Assembly (NCBI GenBank): GCA_900551355.1
Contig: URVR01000001.1
Span: 1 to 44,313 of the forward strand
Direction of reading: 5' to 3'
Origin: an uncultured Eubacteriales bacterium
GTDB lineage: Bacteria; Bacillota; Clostridia; Oscillospirales; Oscillospiraceae
Length of the DNA stretch: 44,313 nt
Shown here: positions 7,330 through 14,935 of the stretch, piece by piece
Layout of the letters: each line of letters begins with the position of its first letter
How positions within the stretch are numbered: position 1 is the stretch's first letter
Position numbers and translations under genes: made by a program
Notes under the pieces: generated by a model
What the model saw: the letters and a program-made list of their open reading frames with translations, nothing else
Database searches by the model: none
What the model was told of the DNA's origin: nothing

Positions 7330-7908
7330 TCAGGCCGCGCCTACGCTGTCGTTGAAGCGGACGAAGCGGCCGTTCCGGTAGTAGCAGCCCGGCGGGAAGG
7401 GCAGCACCCGGCGGCACAGCCCCATCAGGCTCTCGGCCTCGCTGGCGAACACCGTGTTCCCGGCGTCATCCTGCCCGTAGTACAGAGGGCGCTGACCGGC
7501 GCAGTCCCGGGCGGCGATGAACTCGCCGCTGGCGCGGTCAAAGAGGATGACGGCAAATTCGCCGTTGAGCATCCCGAACATGTTCACGCCGTACTCCCGG
7601 TACAGGGGCAGCAGCAGCTCGCAGTCGCAGCGGCTGCGGAAGGTGTAGCCCCGGGCCTGCAGACCCGCGCGCAGACCGCCGTAGCTGACGAAGTCCCCGC
7701 TGCACACGGCGTAGCTGCCGTCCAGCGTCAGCGGCTGCAGCTCCACGGCGGGGTGCTCCCCCGACGCATGGCGGCGGTAGCCCAGCAGGCCGCAGCCCAC
7801 ATCCACGATGCGGCTTTCCCCATGACCGCGGGGTGCTGCCTGCATCAAACCCTTGGTAAAGTCTGTAATATCACTGCATGTTCCGCAAAAACCCATGATC
7901 GTCCGCAT
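7330..7908 (-). CDS. Glutaminase-only AsnB-like protein lacking the catalytic Cys
   Basis: 192 residues related to the N-terminal class II glutamine amidotransferase domain of asparagine synthase, ending where the synthetase domain would begin. AsnB starts Met-Cys-Gly-Phe and uses Cys2 as its N-terminal nucleophile. Here the aligned stretch is MRTIMGFCGTCSD, so that Cys position is Met and is internal. The substrate loop NGEIYN has become SGDFVSY, although the downstream Asp (CDCELLL), the LNGEFAV and the ARDCAGQRPLYY blocks remain. Ammonia-producing activity is therefore unlikely; a sensing or structural role is inferred. The start is supported by GGAGG eight bases upstream. It has a perfect sigma-A promoter and a leader terminator. 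Confidence 0.8.
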   Translation of the reverse strand: MRTIMGFCGTCSDITDFTKGLMQAAPRGHGESRIVDVGCGLLGYRRHASGEHPAVELQPLTLDGSYAVCSGDFVSYGGLRAGLQARGYTFRSRCDCELLLPLYREYGVNMFGMLNGEFAVILFDRASGEFIAARDCAGQRPLYYGQDDAGNTVFASEAESLMGLCRRVLPFPPGCYYRNGRFVRFNDSVGAA

Positions 7909-7951
7909 GATAGATGCCTCCTTCGTCAGATTTTTTCAGGGTGCTGCGCAC

Positions 7952-8002
7952 AAAAAAAGACAAAGCCGCCTGAGAGTACCTCTCCAAGACGCCTTTGTCT
8001 TT
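7952..8002 (-). terminator. Leader terminator (attenuator-like) ahead of the AsnB-like gene
   Basis: On the minus strand AAAGACAAAG (8002-7993) pairs with CTTTGTCTTT (7965-7956); an inner GAGAG-GTA-CTCTC hairpin sits between them, and T7 follows (7958-7952). It lies between the promoter (8012-8040) and the start codon at 7908, so transcription from that promoter would stop after about 50 nt unless relieved. No minus-strand gene lies upstream that it could serve. Confidence 0.75.
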
Positions 8003-8011
8003 GATGCTCGC

Positions 8012-8040
8012 ATTATATGCCTTTGTGATTCTTTTGTCAA
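8012..8040 (-). promoter_or_regulatory. Consensus sigma-A promoter of the AsnB-like gene or short leader RNA
   Basis: On the minus strand TTGACA (8040-8035), exactly 17 bases, TATAAT (8017-8012): both hexamers are perfect. The start site should be near 8005, immediately before the terminator hairpin. Confidence 0.9.
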
Positions 8041-8252
8041 TCGCCGTTTTCCACACAATTTCAGGGATCGTGCCCTCTTGCTTTGGACAATTTAATCATT
8101 TAAAGCGCGGAACATCTTCCGATACATATTATATCGTTCTGCGGTGCGGTACGCCGCCGTTATTCCTCCGGAGGACAGCCGTTTTCCGGCGCTTGTCAAT
8201 TTGCACGATGTGGTGCGCCTCCGTAGAGACGTGTGTAAGTATATTCCACAAA

Positions 8253-8280
8253 CATGCATAATCATGCATATTTATTCAAA
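8253..8280 (+). promoter_or_regulatory. Direct repeats upstream of the amino-acid importer promoter, ARG-box-like
   Basis: CATGCATA occurs at 8253-8260 and again at 8263-8270, ten bases apart. The second continues as CATGCATATTTATTCAAA (8263-8280), whose complement matches 13 of 18 positions of the B. subtilis AhrC/ArgR box. It sits directly upstream of the -35. Control by ArgR is inferred. The rest of 8041-8398 holds no convincing gene, only this control region and a 14-bp palindrome (8359-8372) in the leader. Confidence 0.35.
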
Positions 8281-8287
8281 TTTCCCC

Positions 8288-8316
8288 TTGACTTTGCGGA
8301 TAGTCAGTGATAAAGT
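8288..8316 (+). promoter_or_regulatory. Promoter of the amino-acid ABC importer operon
   Basis: TTGACT (8288-8293), a 17-base spacer and TAAAGT (8311-8316) lie 83 nt ahead of the first start codon. Confidence 0.65.
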
Positions 8317-8398
8317 ATGCACCATCAACGAGAGAGACACGCTCCCGAAACACAAAAAGCTCCCGCGGGAGCGACAACATAGAAAGGATGGAAGAACC

Positions 8399-9295
8399 AT
8401 GAAGAAACTGCTTGCAATGCTGCTGGCGCTGGTGATGACGATGGGCCTGATGGCCTGCGGCGCTCAGCCTGATACCTCCAACACGGACGGCGATGCTGCC
8501 GGCGGGGACACCGCCGTGACAGAGCCGGCCAACGCACTGGAAAAGATCAAGGCCGACGGCGTGCTGACCGTGGCCCTCAGCCCCGACTTCTCCCCCATGG
8601 AGTTCGTGGACTCCTCCAAGACCGGTCAGGACCAGTATGTGGGCTTTGACATCACCCTGGCCAAGTACATCGCCGAGAACCTGGGCGTGGAGCTGGTCAT
8701 CGAGCCCATGGGCTTTGACGCCAGCCAGACCGCCGTGTACACCGGCTCCGTACCCATGAGCATCTCCGGCTACTCCTGGACGGAGGAGAGAGCGCAGAAC
8801 TACGAGCTCAGCGACTACTACTACGCCGGCGAGAACGAGACGAGACAGGCCCTGCTGATCAAGAAGGAGAACGCCGACAAGTACACCTCCCCCGAGGATC
8901 TGGCCGGTCAGGACGTGGGCGCTCAGAACGCCTCCCTGCAGATGCAGCTGGTCACCGAGCAGCTGACGGACGCCAACCCCATCGCTATCGGCGATATCAC
9001 CGTGGGCGTTATGGAGCTGAAGAGCGGCAACATCGAGGCGCTGGCCGTGGCCTACGGCAACGCGGAGATGATCATCGACGCCAACCCCGATCTGGCCATC
9101 TGCACCTGGGAGTTTGACGTAAAGGCCGAGTACTCCGCCAACGTCATCATGATGCAGAAGGGCGAGACGGAGCTGCTGGACGCGGTGAACGCCATTCTGG
9201 CGCAGGCCAAGGACGCCAACCTGTACGACGGCTGGTACAAGGACGCCGTGGAGCTGGGCAAGAGCGAGAACGCGCAGGAGCTGACACTGGGCTGA
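8399..9295 (+). CDS. Amino-acid ABC transporter substrate-binding lipoprotein
   Basis: 298 residues of the polar amino-acid (SBP_bac_3, HisJ/GlnH-like) family. Starting at 8399 it has a lipoprotein signal peptide MKKLLAMLLALVMTMGLMAC with the lipobox cysteine at 20, then an acidic linker. The binding domain carries VLTVALSPDFSPMEF and VGFDITLAKYIAENLGVELV blocks typical of this family. It captures an amino acid outside the membrane for the downstream permease and ATPase. A GC-rich hairpin follows (9311-9350) without a U-tract, which would allow excess binding protein over permease. The ligand cannot be determined from sequence. Confidence 0.92.
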   Translation: MKKLLAMLLALVMTMGLMACGAQPDTSNTDGDAAGGDTAVTEPANALEKIKADGVLTVALSPDFSPMEFVDSSKTGQDQYVGFDITLAKYIAENLGVELVIEPMGFDASQTAVYTGSVPMSISGYSWTEERAQNYELSDYYYAGENETRQALLIKKENADKYTSPEDLAGQDVGAQNASLQMQLVTEQLTDANPIAIGDITVGVMELKSGNIEALAVAYGNAEMIIDANPDLAICTWEFDVKAEYSANVIMMQKGETELLDAVNAILAQAKDANLYDGWYKDAVELGKSENAQELTLG

Positions 9296-9310
9296 GTCCC
9301 GTGCCGATAT

Positions 9311-9350
9311 GACCGGCGGCGGATACACCCCCCTGTATCCGCCGCCGGTC
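9311..9350 (+). repeat. Intra-operon hairpin between binding protein and permease
   Basis: A 17-bp perfect stem (9311-9327 with 9334-9350, six-C loop) lies 24 nt before the permease start. It lacks a U-tract and is probably an mRNA-stabilising or partial-termination element. Confidence 0.7.
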
Positions 9351-9373
9351 CCTGAGACTGAGGGAGAACGATC

Positions 9374-10105
9374 ATGAAATTCATCGACTTTGAAAAGATG
9401 GCCGCGCTGTTCCTGAAATACTGGGACAAGTTCCTCATCGACGGCGTGGAGTACACACTGGCGCTGGCGGCCATCACCGTGGTCTTCGGCGCGGTGTTCG
9501 CCTCCGTGCTGGCGCTGATGAAGATGTCGAAGATACCGCCGCTGCGGTGGCTGTCCACCATCTACATCGAGATCATCCGCGGCACACCCATGCTGCTGCA
9601 GCTGTACTTCTTCTATTTCGGGCTGCCCATGCTGATCCCCGCCCTGACGAAGCAGAAATTCCTCTGCATCGCCATTGCCCTGATCTGCAACAGCGCCGCC
9701 TATGTGTCGGAGGTCATCCGTTCCGGCATCCAGGCGGTGGATCCCGGTCAGAAGGAGGCCGCCCTGAGCCTCGGCTTCAGCGAGAGCAGGGCCATGTGGT
9801 TCGTGGTGGTGCCCCAGGCGGTGAAGAACATCCTGCCGGCGCTGGGCAACGAGTTCATCATGATCGTCAAGGACACGTCCCTTGGCTCCACGTTCTTCAT
9901 CGGCGACCTGATGACCCAGTATCTGGTGGTAAAGGGCCCCACCTACCTGCCCATCGAGCCGCTGGTGATCGTGGGTATCATCTACTTCCTGATGACGTTC
10001 ATCCTCAGCAAGGTATTCGGACACTTTGAGCGGAGGATGCAGCGGGCCGACCGGCACAGCGGCTACGAACGCAGGCGCAAGCAGCAGCGGGAGGTGCATA
10101 TCTGA
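9374..10105 (+). CDS. Amino-acid ABC transporter permease (HisM/GlnP type)
   Basis: 243-residue inner-membrane permease of the polar amino-acid uptake family. It has several hydrophobic helices, beginning with the segment TLALAAITVVFGAVFASVLAL, the family motif EIIRGTPMLLQLYF, and the EAA loop EAALSLGFSESRAMWFVVVPQA that docks on the ATPase. The C-terminal tail is basic. The start at 9374 is preceded by GGGAGAACG. Its stop overlaps the ATPase start by one base (TGATG), indicating translational coupling. Confidence 0.93.
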   Translation: MKFIDFEKMAALFLKYWDKFLIDGVEYTLALAAITVVFGAVFASVLALMKMSKIPPLRWLSTIYIEIIRGTPMLLQLYFFYFGLPMLIPALTKQKFLCIAIALICNSAAYVSEVIRSGIQAVDPGQKEAALSLGFSESRAMWFVVVPQAVKNILPALGNEFIMIVKDTSLGSTFFIGDLMTQYLVVKGPTYLPIEPLVIVGIIYFLMTFILSKVFGHFERRMQRADRHSGYERRRKQQREVHI

Positions 10106-10845
10106 TGGCACAGGCACTCATTCAGGTGCATGACCTGAAAAAATACTACAACGGCGGCGACGTCAAGGCGCTGGACGGCGTGACCGTGGACATCTGCAAG
10201 GGCGATGTCATGGCCGTCATCGGCCCCTCCGGCGGCGGCAAGAGCACGTTCCTGCGGAGCCTGAACCTGCTGGAAACGCCCACGTCCGGCTCCATCATCT
10301 TCGACGGCGTGGACATCACCGGCAAAAAGGTGGACCTGCCCCTGCACCGGCAGAAGATGGGCATGGTGTTCCAGCATTTCAACCTGTTTCCCAACAAGAC
10401 GGTGCTGGACAACCTGACCATGGCGCCCATCAAGATCAAAAAGCAGTCCAAGGGTGAGGCGGAGGAGAAGGCCATGGCCCTGCTGCAGCGGGTGGGTCTT
10501 GCCGACCGCGCCCTCGACTGGCCGGCCCAGCTGTCCGGTGGGCAGAAGCAGCGCGTGGCCATCGTCCGGGCGCTGGCTATGGAGCCGGAGGTCATGCTGT
10601 TCGACGAGCCTACCTCCGCGCTGGACCCGGAGATGGTGGGCGAGGTGCTGGAGGTCATGAAGGAGCTGGCACAGTCCGGCATGACCATGGTGGTGGTGAC
10701 CCACGAGATGGCCTTCGCCCGGGAGGTGGGCAGCCGCGTGCTGTTCATGGACGCCGGGAAGATCGCCGAGCAGGGCACGCCGTCAGATATTTTTGACCAT
10801 CCCCAGAGTCCCCGGCTTCAGGATTTCCTGAAGAAGGTGCTGTGA
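10105..10845 (+). CDS. glnQ: Amino-acid ABC transporter ATP-binding protein (GlnQ type)
   Basis: 246-residue ATPase with Walker A GPSGGGKST near 41-49, the Q-loop in MVFQHFNLFP, signature LSGGQKQR near 139-146, Walker B VMLFDEPTSALDPE and the switch histidine in VTHEM. These are the standard polar amino-acid importer motifs. It is coupled to the permease by a one-base overlap and followed 13 nt later by the M20 hydrolase gene, so importer and hydrolase form one operon. Confidence 0.95.
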   Translation: MAQALIQVHDLKKYYNGGDVKALDGVTVDICKGDVMAVIGPSGGGKSTFLRSLNLLETPTSGSIIFDGVDITGKKVDLPLHRQKMGMVFQHFNLFPNKTVLDNLTMAPIKIKKQSKGEAEEKAMALLQRVGLADRALDWPAQLSGGQKQRVAIVRALAMEPEVMLFDEPTSALDPEMVGEVLEVMKELAQSGMTMVVVTHEMAFAREVGSRVLFMDAGKIAEQGTPSDIFDHPQSPRLQDFLKKVL

Positions 10846-10858
10846 AAAGGAGCAGACG

Positions 10859-12292
10859 ATGAACGAAGCAAAAAAGGCGGCGCTGGCCGCCATTGATGAT
10901 AAGAAGGAACTGGTGGCAGAGGTGGCGGACGCCATCTGGGACTACGCCGAGCTGTCCATGCAGGAGGTGAAGTCCGCCGCCCTGTTCGTCAAGGTGCTGA
11001 AGGACGAGGGCTTTCAGGTGGAGGAGGGCATCTGCGGCATCCCCACTGCCTTTTCCGCCTCCTACGGCAGCGGCAAGCCGGTCATCGGCCTGCTGGCGGA
11101 GTACGACGCCCTGTCGGGCCTTTCGCAGGCGGCGGGCAGCACCGAGTATCACGAGCTGGTGAAGGGCGGCAGCGGTCACGGCTGCGGCCATAACCTGCTG
11201 GGCGCCGGGGCCATGGCCGCCGCCATCGGTCTGAAGCAGTATCTGGCCCAGGCCGGCAAGAGCGGCACCGTCATTCTGTACGGCTGCCCCGGCGAGGAGG
11301 GCGTGGCCTCCAAGGCCTACATGGCCCGGGAGGGCCTGTGGTACGGGCTGGACGCGGCGCTGACCTGGCACCCCGGCGACAGCAGCGAGGTCGCCACCGG
11401 CTCCACCAACTCCTGCATCCAGATGGTCTATACGTTCCACGGTCTGGCGTCCCAGGCGTCCACCGCACCGGAGCGGGGGCGCAGCGCGCTGGACGCCGTG
11501 GAGCTGATGAACGTGGGCGTCCAGTTCCTGCGGGAGCACATGCCCCGTGACGCCCGGGTACACTACTCCATTCTGGACGCCGGCGGCGCCAGCCCCAACG
11601 TGGTGCAGCACCAGGCCAGCGTCCTGTACATGATCCGCTCCAACTTCGTCAAGGACTGCATGGCCCTGCATCAGCGGGTGGACAAGATCGCCCAGGGCGC
11701 TGCGCTGATGACGGACACCACCATCGAGCGCCGCTTTGTGGACGGCCTGTCCGACACCGTGTGCAACCACGCGCTGGAGAAGGTGCTGTACGACAACTTT
11801 GCCCAGCTGGGGGTGCCGTCCTGCACGGCGGAGGAGCATGCCTTCATGGAGGCGCTGTCCGGCACCTATCAGGGCCGGGACGTCCCCGGCGGCGTAGGCG
11901 CGGAGAACGATCCCGCCTTTGCCGAGAAGGTGAAGGCCATGCAGACCGGCCATTTCAACGACTTCCTGATGCCGCTGTACCAGGGCCCCGCCTTCAACGC
12001 CGGCTCCACCGACGTGGGCGACGTCAGCTATCAGTGCCCCACGGCCCAGATCCATGTGGCGGTGTGGCCCAACCATGTGCCCTGCCACAGCTGGCAGGTG
12101 GTATCCTGCAACAAGACGCCCATGGCCCACAAGGCCACTGTCCACGCCGGCAAGGTGCTGTGCGCCGCCGCCATCGACCTAATGGAGCAGCCGGAGCTGC
12201 TGGCTCAGGCCAAGGCGGAGTTCCTCAAGCGCACCGCCGGGGGCTATACCTGCCCCATCCCCGCCGACGCCGTTCCGGCGCCGCTGGACTGA
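10859..12292 (+). CDS. M20 family amidohydrolase (AbgB-like)
   Basis: 477 residues resembling AbgB (p-aminobenzoyl-glutamate hydrolase subunit B) and related M20 peptidases. The metal-binding region HGCGHNLLGAGAM is at about 102-114, the catalytic glutamates in CPGEEG near 143-148, and a further metal-site histidine in ALTWHPGD. It probably cleaves an amide bond of an amino-acid conjugate in the cytosol. Cotranscription with the amino-acid importer suggests that the importer brings in the conjugate or salvages its amino acid. AbgB often works with a paralogous AbgA subunit, which is not here. A ribosome binding site AAAGGAG precedes the start. Confidence 0.87.
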   Translation: MNEAKKAALAAIDDKKELVAEVADAIWDYAELSMQEVKSAALFVKVLKDEGFQVEEGICGIPTAFSASYGSGKPVIGLLAEYDALSGLSQAAGSTEYHELVKGGSGHGCGHNLLGAGAMAAAIGLKQYLAQAGKSGTVILYGCPGEEGVASKAYMAREGLWYGLDAALTWHPGDSSEVATGSTNSCIQMVYTFHGLASQASTAPERGRSALDAVELMNVGVQFLREHMPRDARVHYSILDAGGASPNVVQHQASVLYMIRSNFVKDCMALHQRVDKIAQGAALMTDTTIERRFVDGLSDTVCNHALEKVLYDNFAQLGVPSCTAEEHAFMEALSGTYQGRDVPGGVGAENDPAFAEKVKAMQTGHFNDFLMPLYQGPAFNAGSTDVGDVSYQCPTAQIHVAVWPNHVPCHSWQVVSCNKTPMAHKATVHAGKVLCAAAIDLMEQPELLAQAKAEFLKRTAGGYTCPIPADAVPAPLD

Positions 12293-12303
12293 ATCTCACA
12301 ACG

Positions 12304-12342
12304 AAAAGAGCCGTCCCCGGCTGTGCCGGGGACGGCTCTTTT
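12304..12342. terminator. Bidirectional terminator between the M20 hydrolase and lysR genes
   Basis: An 18-bp perfect stem (AAAAGAGCCGTCCCCGGC and its complement) with a three-base loop and flanking T-runs on both strands serves both converging genes. Confidence 0.93.
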
Positions 12343-13209
12343 TCACTTTGCTTCGGGCAGCGCGCCCTGATACTGCCGCTTCAGGAACGACAGGAACAGC
12401 CTTGCCGGGGAGTTGGTCGCCGGCATAGCCTTCACCGCCACGCCCAGCCGCCGGGACAGCGGCTGATCCAGCGGGATGACCTTTACCTGATTCTCGTACC
12501 CCGCCAGCGAGAAGGCGGACAGCACCGACACGCCCAGGCCCCCCGCCACCATGGACAGTATGGCCCCGTCGTCGGAGGCCGTCACCTCCAGCCGGGGGGT
12601 ATCCGCGGGCAGGTACTGCTCCACATACTGCTCGGGGCTGGACAGGAACGGCTCCTGCAGCAGCCGGGCCAGAGAGATGGTGTCCTCCCGCCACGGGAAG
12701 TCCGGCGGTGTCACCGCCACCAGCGGCGCGTCCGTCAGCGGCGTCCACTGGAAACCCCGGGCGCAGACCTCGTCTACGATGGCCAGCTGGATGCGGTCCT
12801 CCTCCAGCGCGGCGGCCAGCTCGTTGCCCTGCACCAGCACGTCCACCTTGATCTCCGGGTGCTGCTTGCGGAACCTCCGCAGCAGCTCCGGCAGCCGGGC
12901 CCGGGCGATGCTGGCAAAGCAGCCGATGCGCAGGGTGCGGCCGTAGGTCTGGCCCTGCTCCTCCGCCTCCCGCCGCAGGGTGTCGCAGGCGTCGATGACA
13001 CTCTGGATATAGGGCAGCAGATGCTCCCCCTCCTCCGACAGGCGGACGCCCTTGCTGCTGCGCAGCAGCAGCGTACAGCCCAGCTCCGCCTCCAGCTTGC
13101 TGACCAGATGGGTCATGGCCGACTGGGTGTATCCCAGCTGCGCGGCGGCCTTTCCAAAGCTGCCGCACTGTACGGCCGTCAGCAGCGCCCGCAGCTTGCT
13201 ATCATCCAT
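12343..13209 (-). CDS. LysR family transcriptional regulator
   Basis: 288 residues starting at 13209 (MDDSKLRALLTAVQCGS) with GAGG upstream; an extended frame to 13395 lacks conservation. The N-terminal winged helix-turn-helix reads SFGKAAAQLGYTQSAMTHLVSKLEAELG, and the effector-binding domain begins with LRIGCFASIARARLPELL. It is divergent from brnQ across 265 nt, the usual arrangement of a LysR regulator with its target, so control of branched-chain amino-acid uptake is a reasonable inference. The co-inducer is unknown. Confidence 0.92.
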   Translation of the reverse strand: MDDSKLRALLTAVQCGSFGKAAAQLGYTQSAMTHLVSKLEAELGCTLLLRSSKGVRLSEEGEHLLPYIQSVIDACDTLRREAEEQGQTYGRTLRIGCFASIARARLPELLRRFRKQHPEIKVDVLVQGNELAAALEEDRIQLAIVDEVCARGFQWTPLTDAPLVAVTPPDFPWREDTISLARLLQEPFLSSPEQYVEQYLPADTPRLEVTASDDGAILSMVAGGLGVSVLSAFSLAGYENQVKVIPLDQPLSRRLGVAVKAMPATNSPARLFLSFLKRQYQGALPEAK

Positions 13210-13258
13210 AGGAACCTCGCTTTCGACATTTTGCACAATTGTTTTAGAAGTATTTTTC

Positions 13259-13287
13259 AATATATCACAACGCGAAGTCGTTTTCAA
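13259..13287 (-). promoter_or_regulatory. Promoter of the lysR gene
   Basis: On the minus strand TTGAAA (13287-13282), a 17-base spacer and TATATT (13264-13259). The rest of the 13210-13474 gap is AT-rich and must hold the brnQ promoter, which I could not place with confidence (a TATATT lies near 13412). Confidence 0.75.
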
Positions 13288-13474
13288 CAGGGTTTTTGTC
13301 AATTCTCTGCCGGTTTTATCCAGTTTCTTGTAAATATTTTTCGCGCCATCAGTTTTTTTCATGCCCCCATCAATAATGCTCAATTCCATAGTCATGAAAA
13401 AAATGTTACCCTATATTTACGTTTTGCATGACCAGTGTTCAGCAAAACTTGTAACAAAGGAGAGAAAAGGAACT

Positions 13475-14791
13475 ATGCAGAAGAAAAACAACACCATCCG
13501 GGATATCATTGTCGTGGGCTTTGCGCTGTTTTCCATGTTCTTCGGCGCGGGCAACGTGATCTTCCCGCCCTATCTGGGCATAGAGGCCGGCCCTCAGTGG
13601 CTGGCGGGCTTCTCCGCCTACTTCATCGCCGACATCGGTCTGGCGCTGCTGGGTATGTTCGCCCTGCTGCGCGTGGGCAGCAGCGAGGCTGTGACCCTCC
13701 GCGTGGGCAAGGTGCCCTCCGAGATCCTGATGTGCGCCATCATCCTGTGCATCGGCCCCATGGTGGCCATCCCCCGCACCTCCGCCACCACCTTCGAGAT
13801 GGCCATTGCCCCCAACCTGTCCGGCGTGTCCCCTGTGCTGTTTTCCGTGCTGTTCTTCGCGGTGATCCTGGCCCTGTGCATCAAGGAGTCCGCCGTGGTG
13901 GATATCGTGGGCAAGATCCTGACGCCGCTGCTGCTGCTGGGTCTGTTCGCCATCATCGTCAAGGGCATCGTCACCCCGCTGGGTGAGATCGCCGCCCTGC
14001 CCCAGATCGCCAACGTGGCCGTTACCGGCATCAAGGCCGGCTACCAGACCATGGACGCCCTGGCCGCGCTGCCCTTCGGCATCATCGTGCTGCAGAGCGT
14101 CACCGCCAAGGGCTACGACAGCGGCAAAAAGCAGTTCCGCGTTGTCAGCGGCGCCGCCGTACTGGCCGGCGTTCTGCTGCTGGCCGTGTACATGGGCCTT
14201 GCCTATCTGGGCGCCACCGTGTCCGCCCAGTACACCGGCGCCATCGGCCGTGCCCAGCTGATCATGGCCATTGTGGAGGCCCTGATGGGCAAGGTGGGCA
14301 TGATCCTGTTCGGCGTTGTCGTGGGTCTGGCCTGCGTCACCACCGCCATCGCCCTGACCAGCTCCGCCGCCGCCTACTTTGCCGAGCTGTGCCGCGGCAA
14401 GGTACCCTACAAGGCGTTCGTCATCGCCATCTGCGTGTTCAGCGCCGTGGTGTCCAATCTGGGCCTCGACCGCATCGTGGCCGTGGCCGCCCCCGTGCTG
14501 GACGTGATCTATCCCCCCACGCTGGTGCTGATCTTCATCTCCCTGCTGATGCCCCGGATCCCGGACCGCGTCAGCCGCGGCGCCGTCATCGGCGCGCTGA
14601 TCACCAGTGTGCTGTGCACCCTTACCGCCCACGGTGTCCGCATCCCCTTCGTGGCCAGCCTGCCCCTGTACGATCTGGGCCTGAGCTGGCTGCTCCCCGC
14701 CGCTGTTTTCGGTCTGGCAGCCTCCCTTCTGCCCGGCCATTCCCGTACTCATGAAGAGCGTGTCTTCCAGCGCCCCAATGAGGAACACTGA
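13475..14791 (+). CDS. brnQ: Branched-chain amino-acid:cation symporter (LIVCS family)
   Basis: 438 residues from the ATG at 13475, with AAAGGAGAGAAAAGG upstream; longer in-frame starts lack a ribosome site. The sequence has about twelve hydrophobic helices and the family signature near the N-terminus, GFALFSMFFGAGNVIFPPYLG, with PRTSATTFEMA further on. It imports leucine, isoleucine and valine with Na+ or H+. The divergent LysR gene is its probable regulator. Branched-chain uptake fits with the HadIBC-type amino-acid fermentation enzymes at the window start, though the two loci are separate. Confidence 0.93.
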   Translation: MQKKNNTIRDIIVVGFALFSMFFGAGNVIFPPYLGIEAGPQWLAGFSAYFIADIGLALLGMFALLRVGSSEAVTLRVGKVPSEILMCAIILCIGPMVAIPRTSATTFEMAIAPNLSGVSPVLFSVLFFAVILALCIKESAVVDIVGKILTPLLLLGLFAIIVKGIVTPLGEIAALPQIANVAVTGIKAGYQTMDALAALPFGIIVLQSVTAKGYDSGKKQFRVVSGAAVLAGVLLLAVYMGLAYLGATVSAQYTGAIGRAQLIMAIVEALMGKVGMILFGVVVGLACVTTAIALTSSAAAYFAELCRGKVPYKAFVIAICVFSAVVSNLGLDRIVAVAAPVLDVIYPPTLVLIFISLLMPRIPDRVSRGAVIGALITSVLCTLTAHGVRIPFVASLPLYDLGLSWLLPAAVFGLAASLLPGHSRTHEERVFQRPNEEH

Positions 14792-14815
14792 TCGGCGAAA
14801 GCCGTCTCTCCCCTT

Positions 14816-14852
14816 AAAGCAGAGGGCCGTCCGGCGGACGGCCCTCTGCTTT
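14816..14852 (+). terminator. Terminator after brnQ
   Basis: A 17-bp perfect stem (AAAGCAGAGGGCCGTCC and its complement), GGC loop, and a short T-run ending the right arm. Confidence 0.9.
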
Positions 14853-14869
14853 TGCGCGTTTTCCGAAAC

Positions 14870-14904
14870 CTTAACGTACCCTTAGCGTCCGGCGGGCGTA
14901 TAAT
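14870..14904 (+). promoter_or_regulatory. Promoter with tandem repeats in place of a -35 (OmpR/PhoB-like box)
   Basis: A perfect -10 TATAAT is at 14899-14904 with no recognisable -35. Instead CTTAACG (14870-14876) and CTTAGCG (14881-14887) form direct repeats with 11-bp spacing, the second ending 11 bases before the -10. This is the geometry of promoters activated by OmpR/PhoB-family response regulators. The regulator is not in the window. Confidence 0.5.
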
Positions 14905-14935
14905 ACGGCATCAAAAAGAGAAACGGGGCGAAGTG

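Noticed and set aside
7956..8002. Glycine riboswitch suggested by the string ACTCTCAGGC on the minus strand
   Set aside because: The whole structure is under 50 nt and is explained as a terminator; the rest of the glycine aptamer is absent.
13210..13395. Extended N-terminus of the LysR protein
   Set aside because: It covers the lysR promoter; the winged-helix domain starts at the ATG at 13209, which has a ribosome site.
13361..13474. Extended N-terminus of BrnQ from an ATG at 13361
   Set aside because: The extra 38 residues are not hydrophobic or conserved, and the strong ribosome site belongs to the ATG at 13475.
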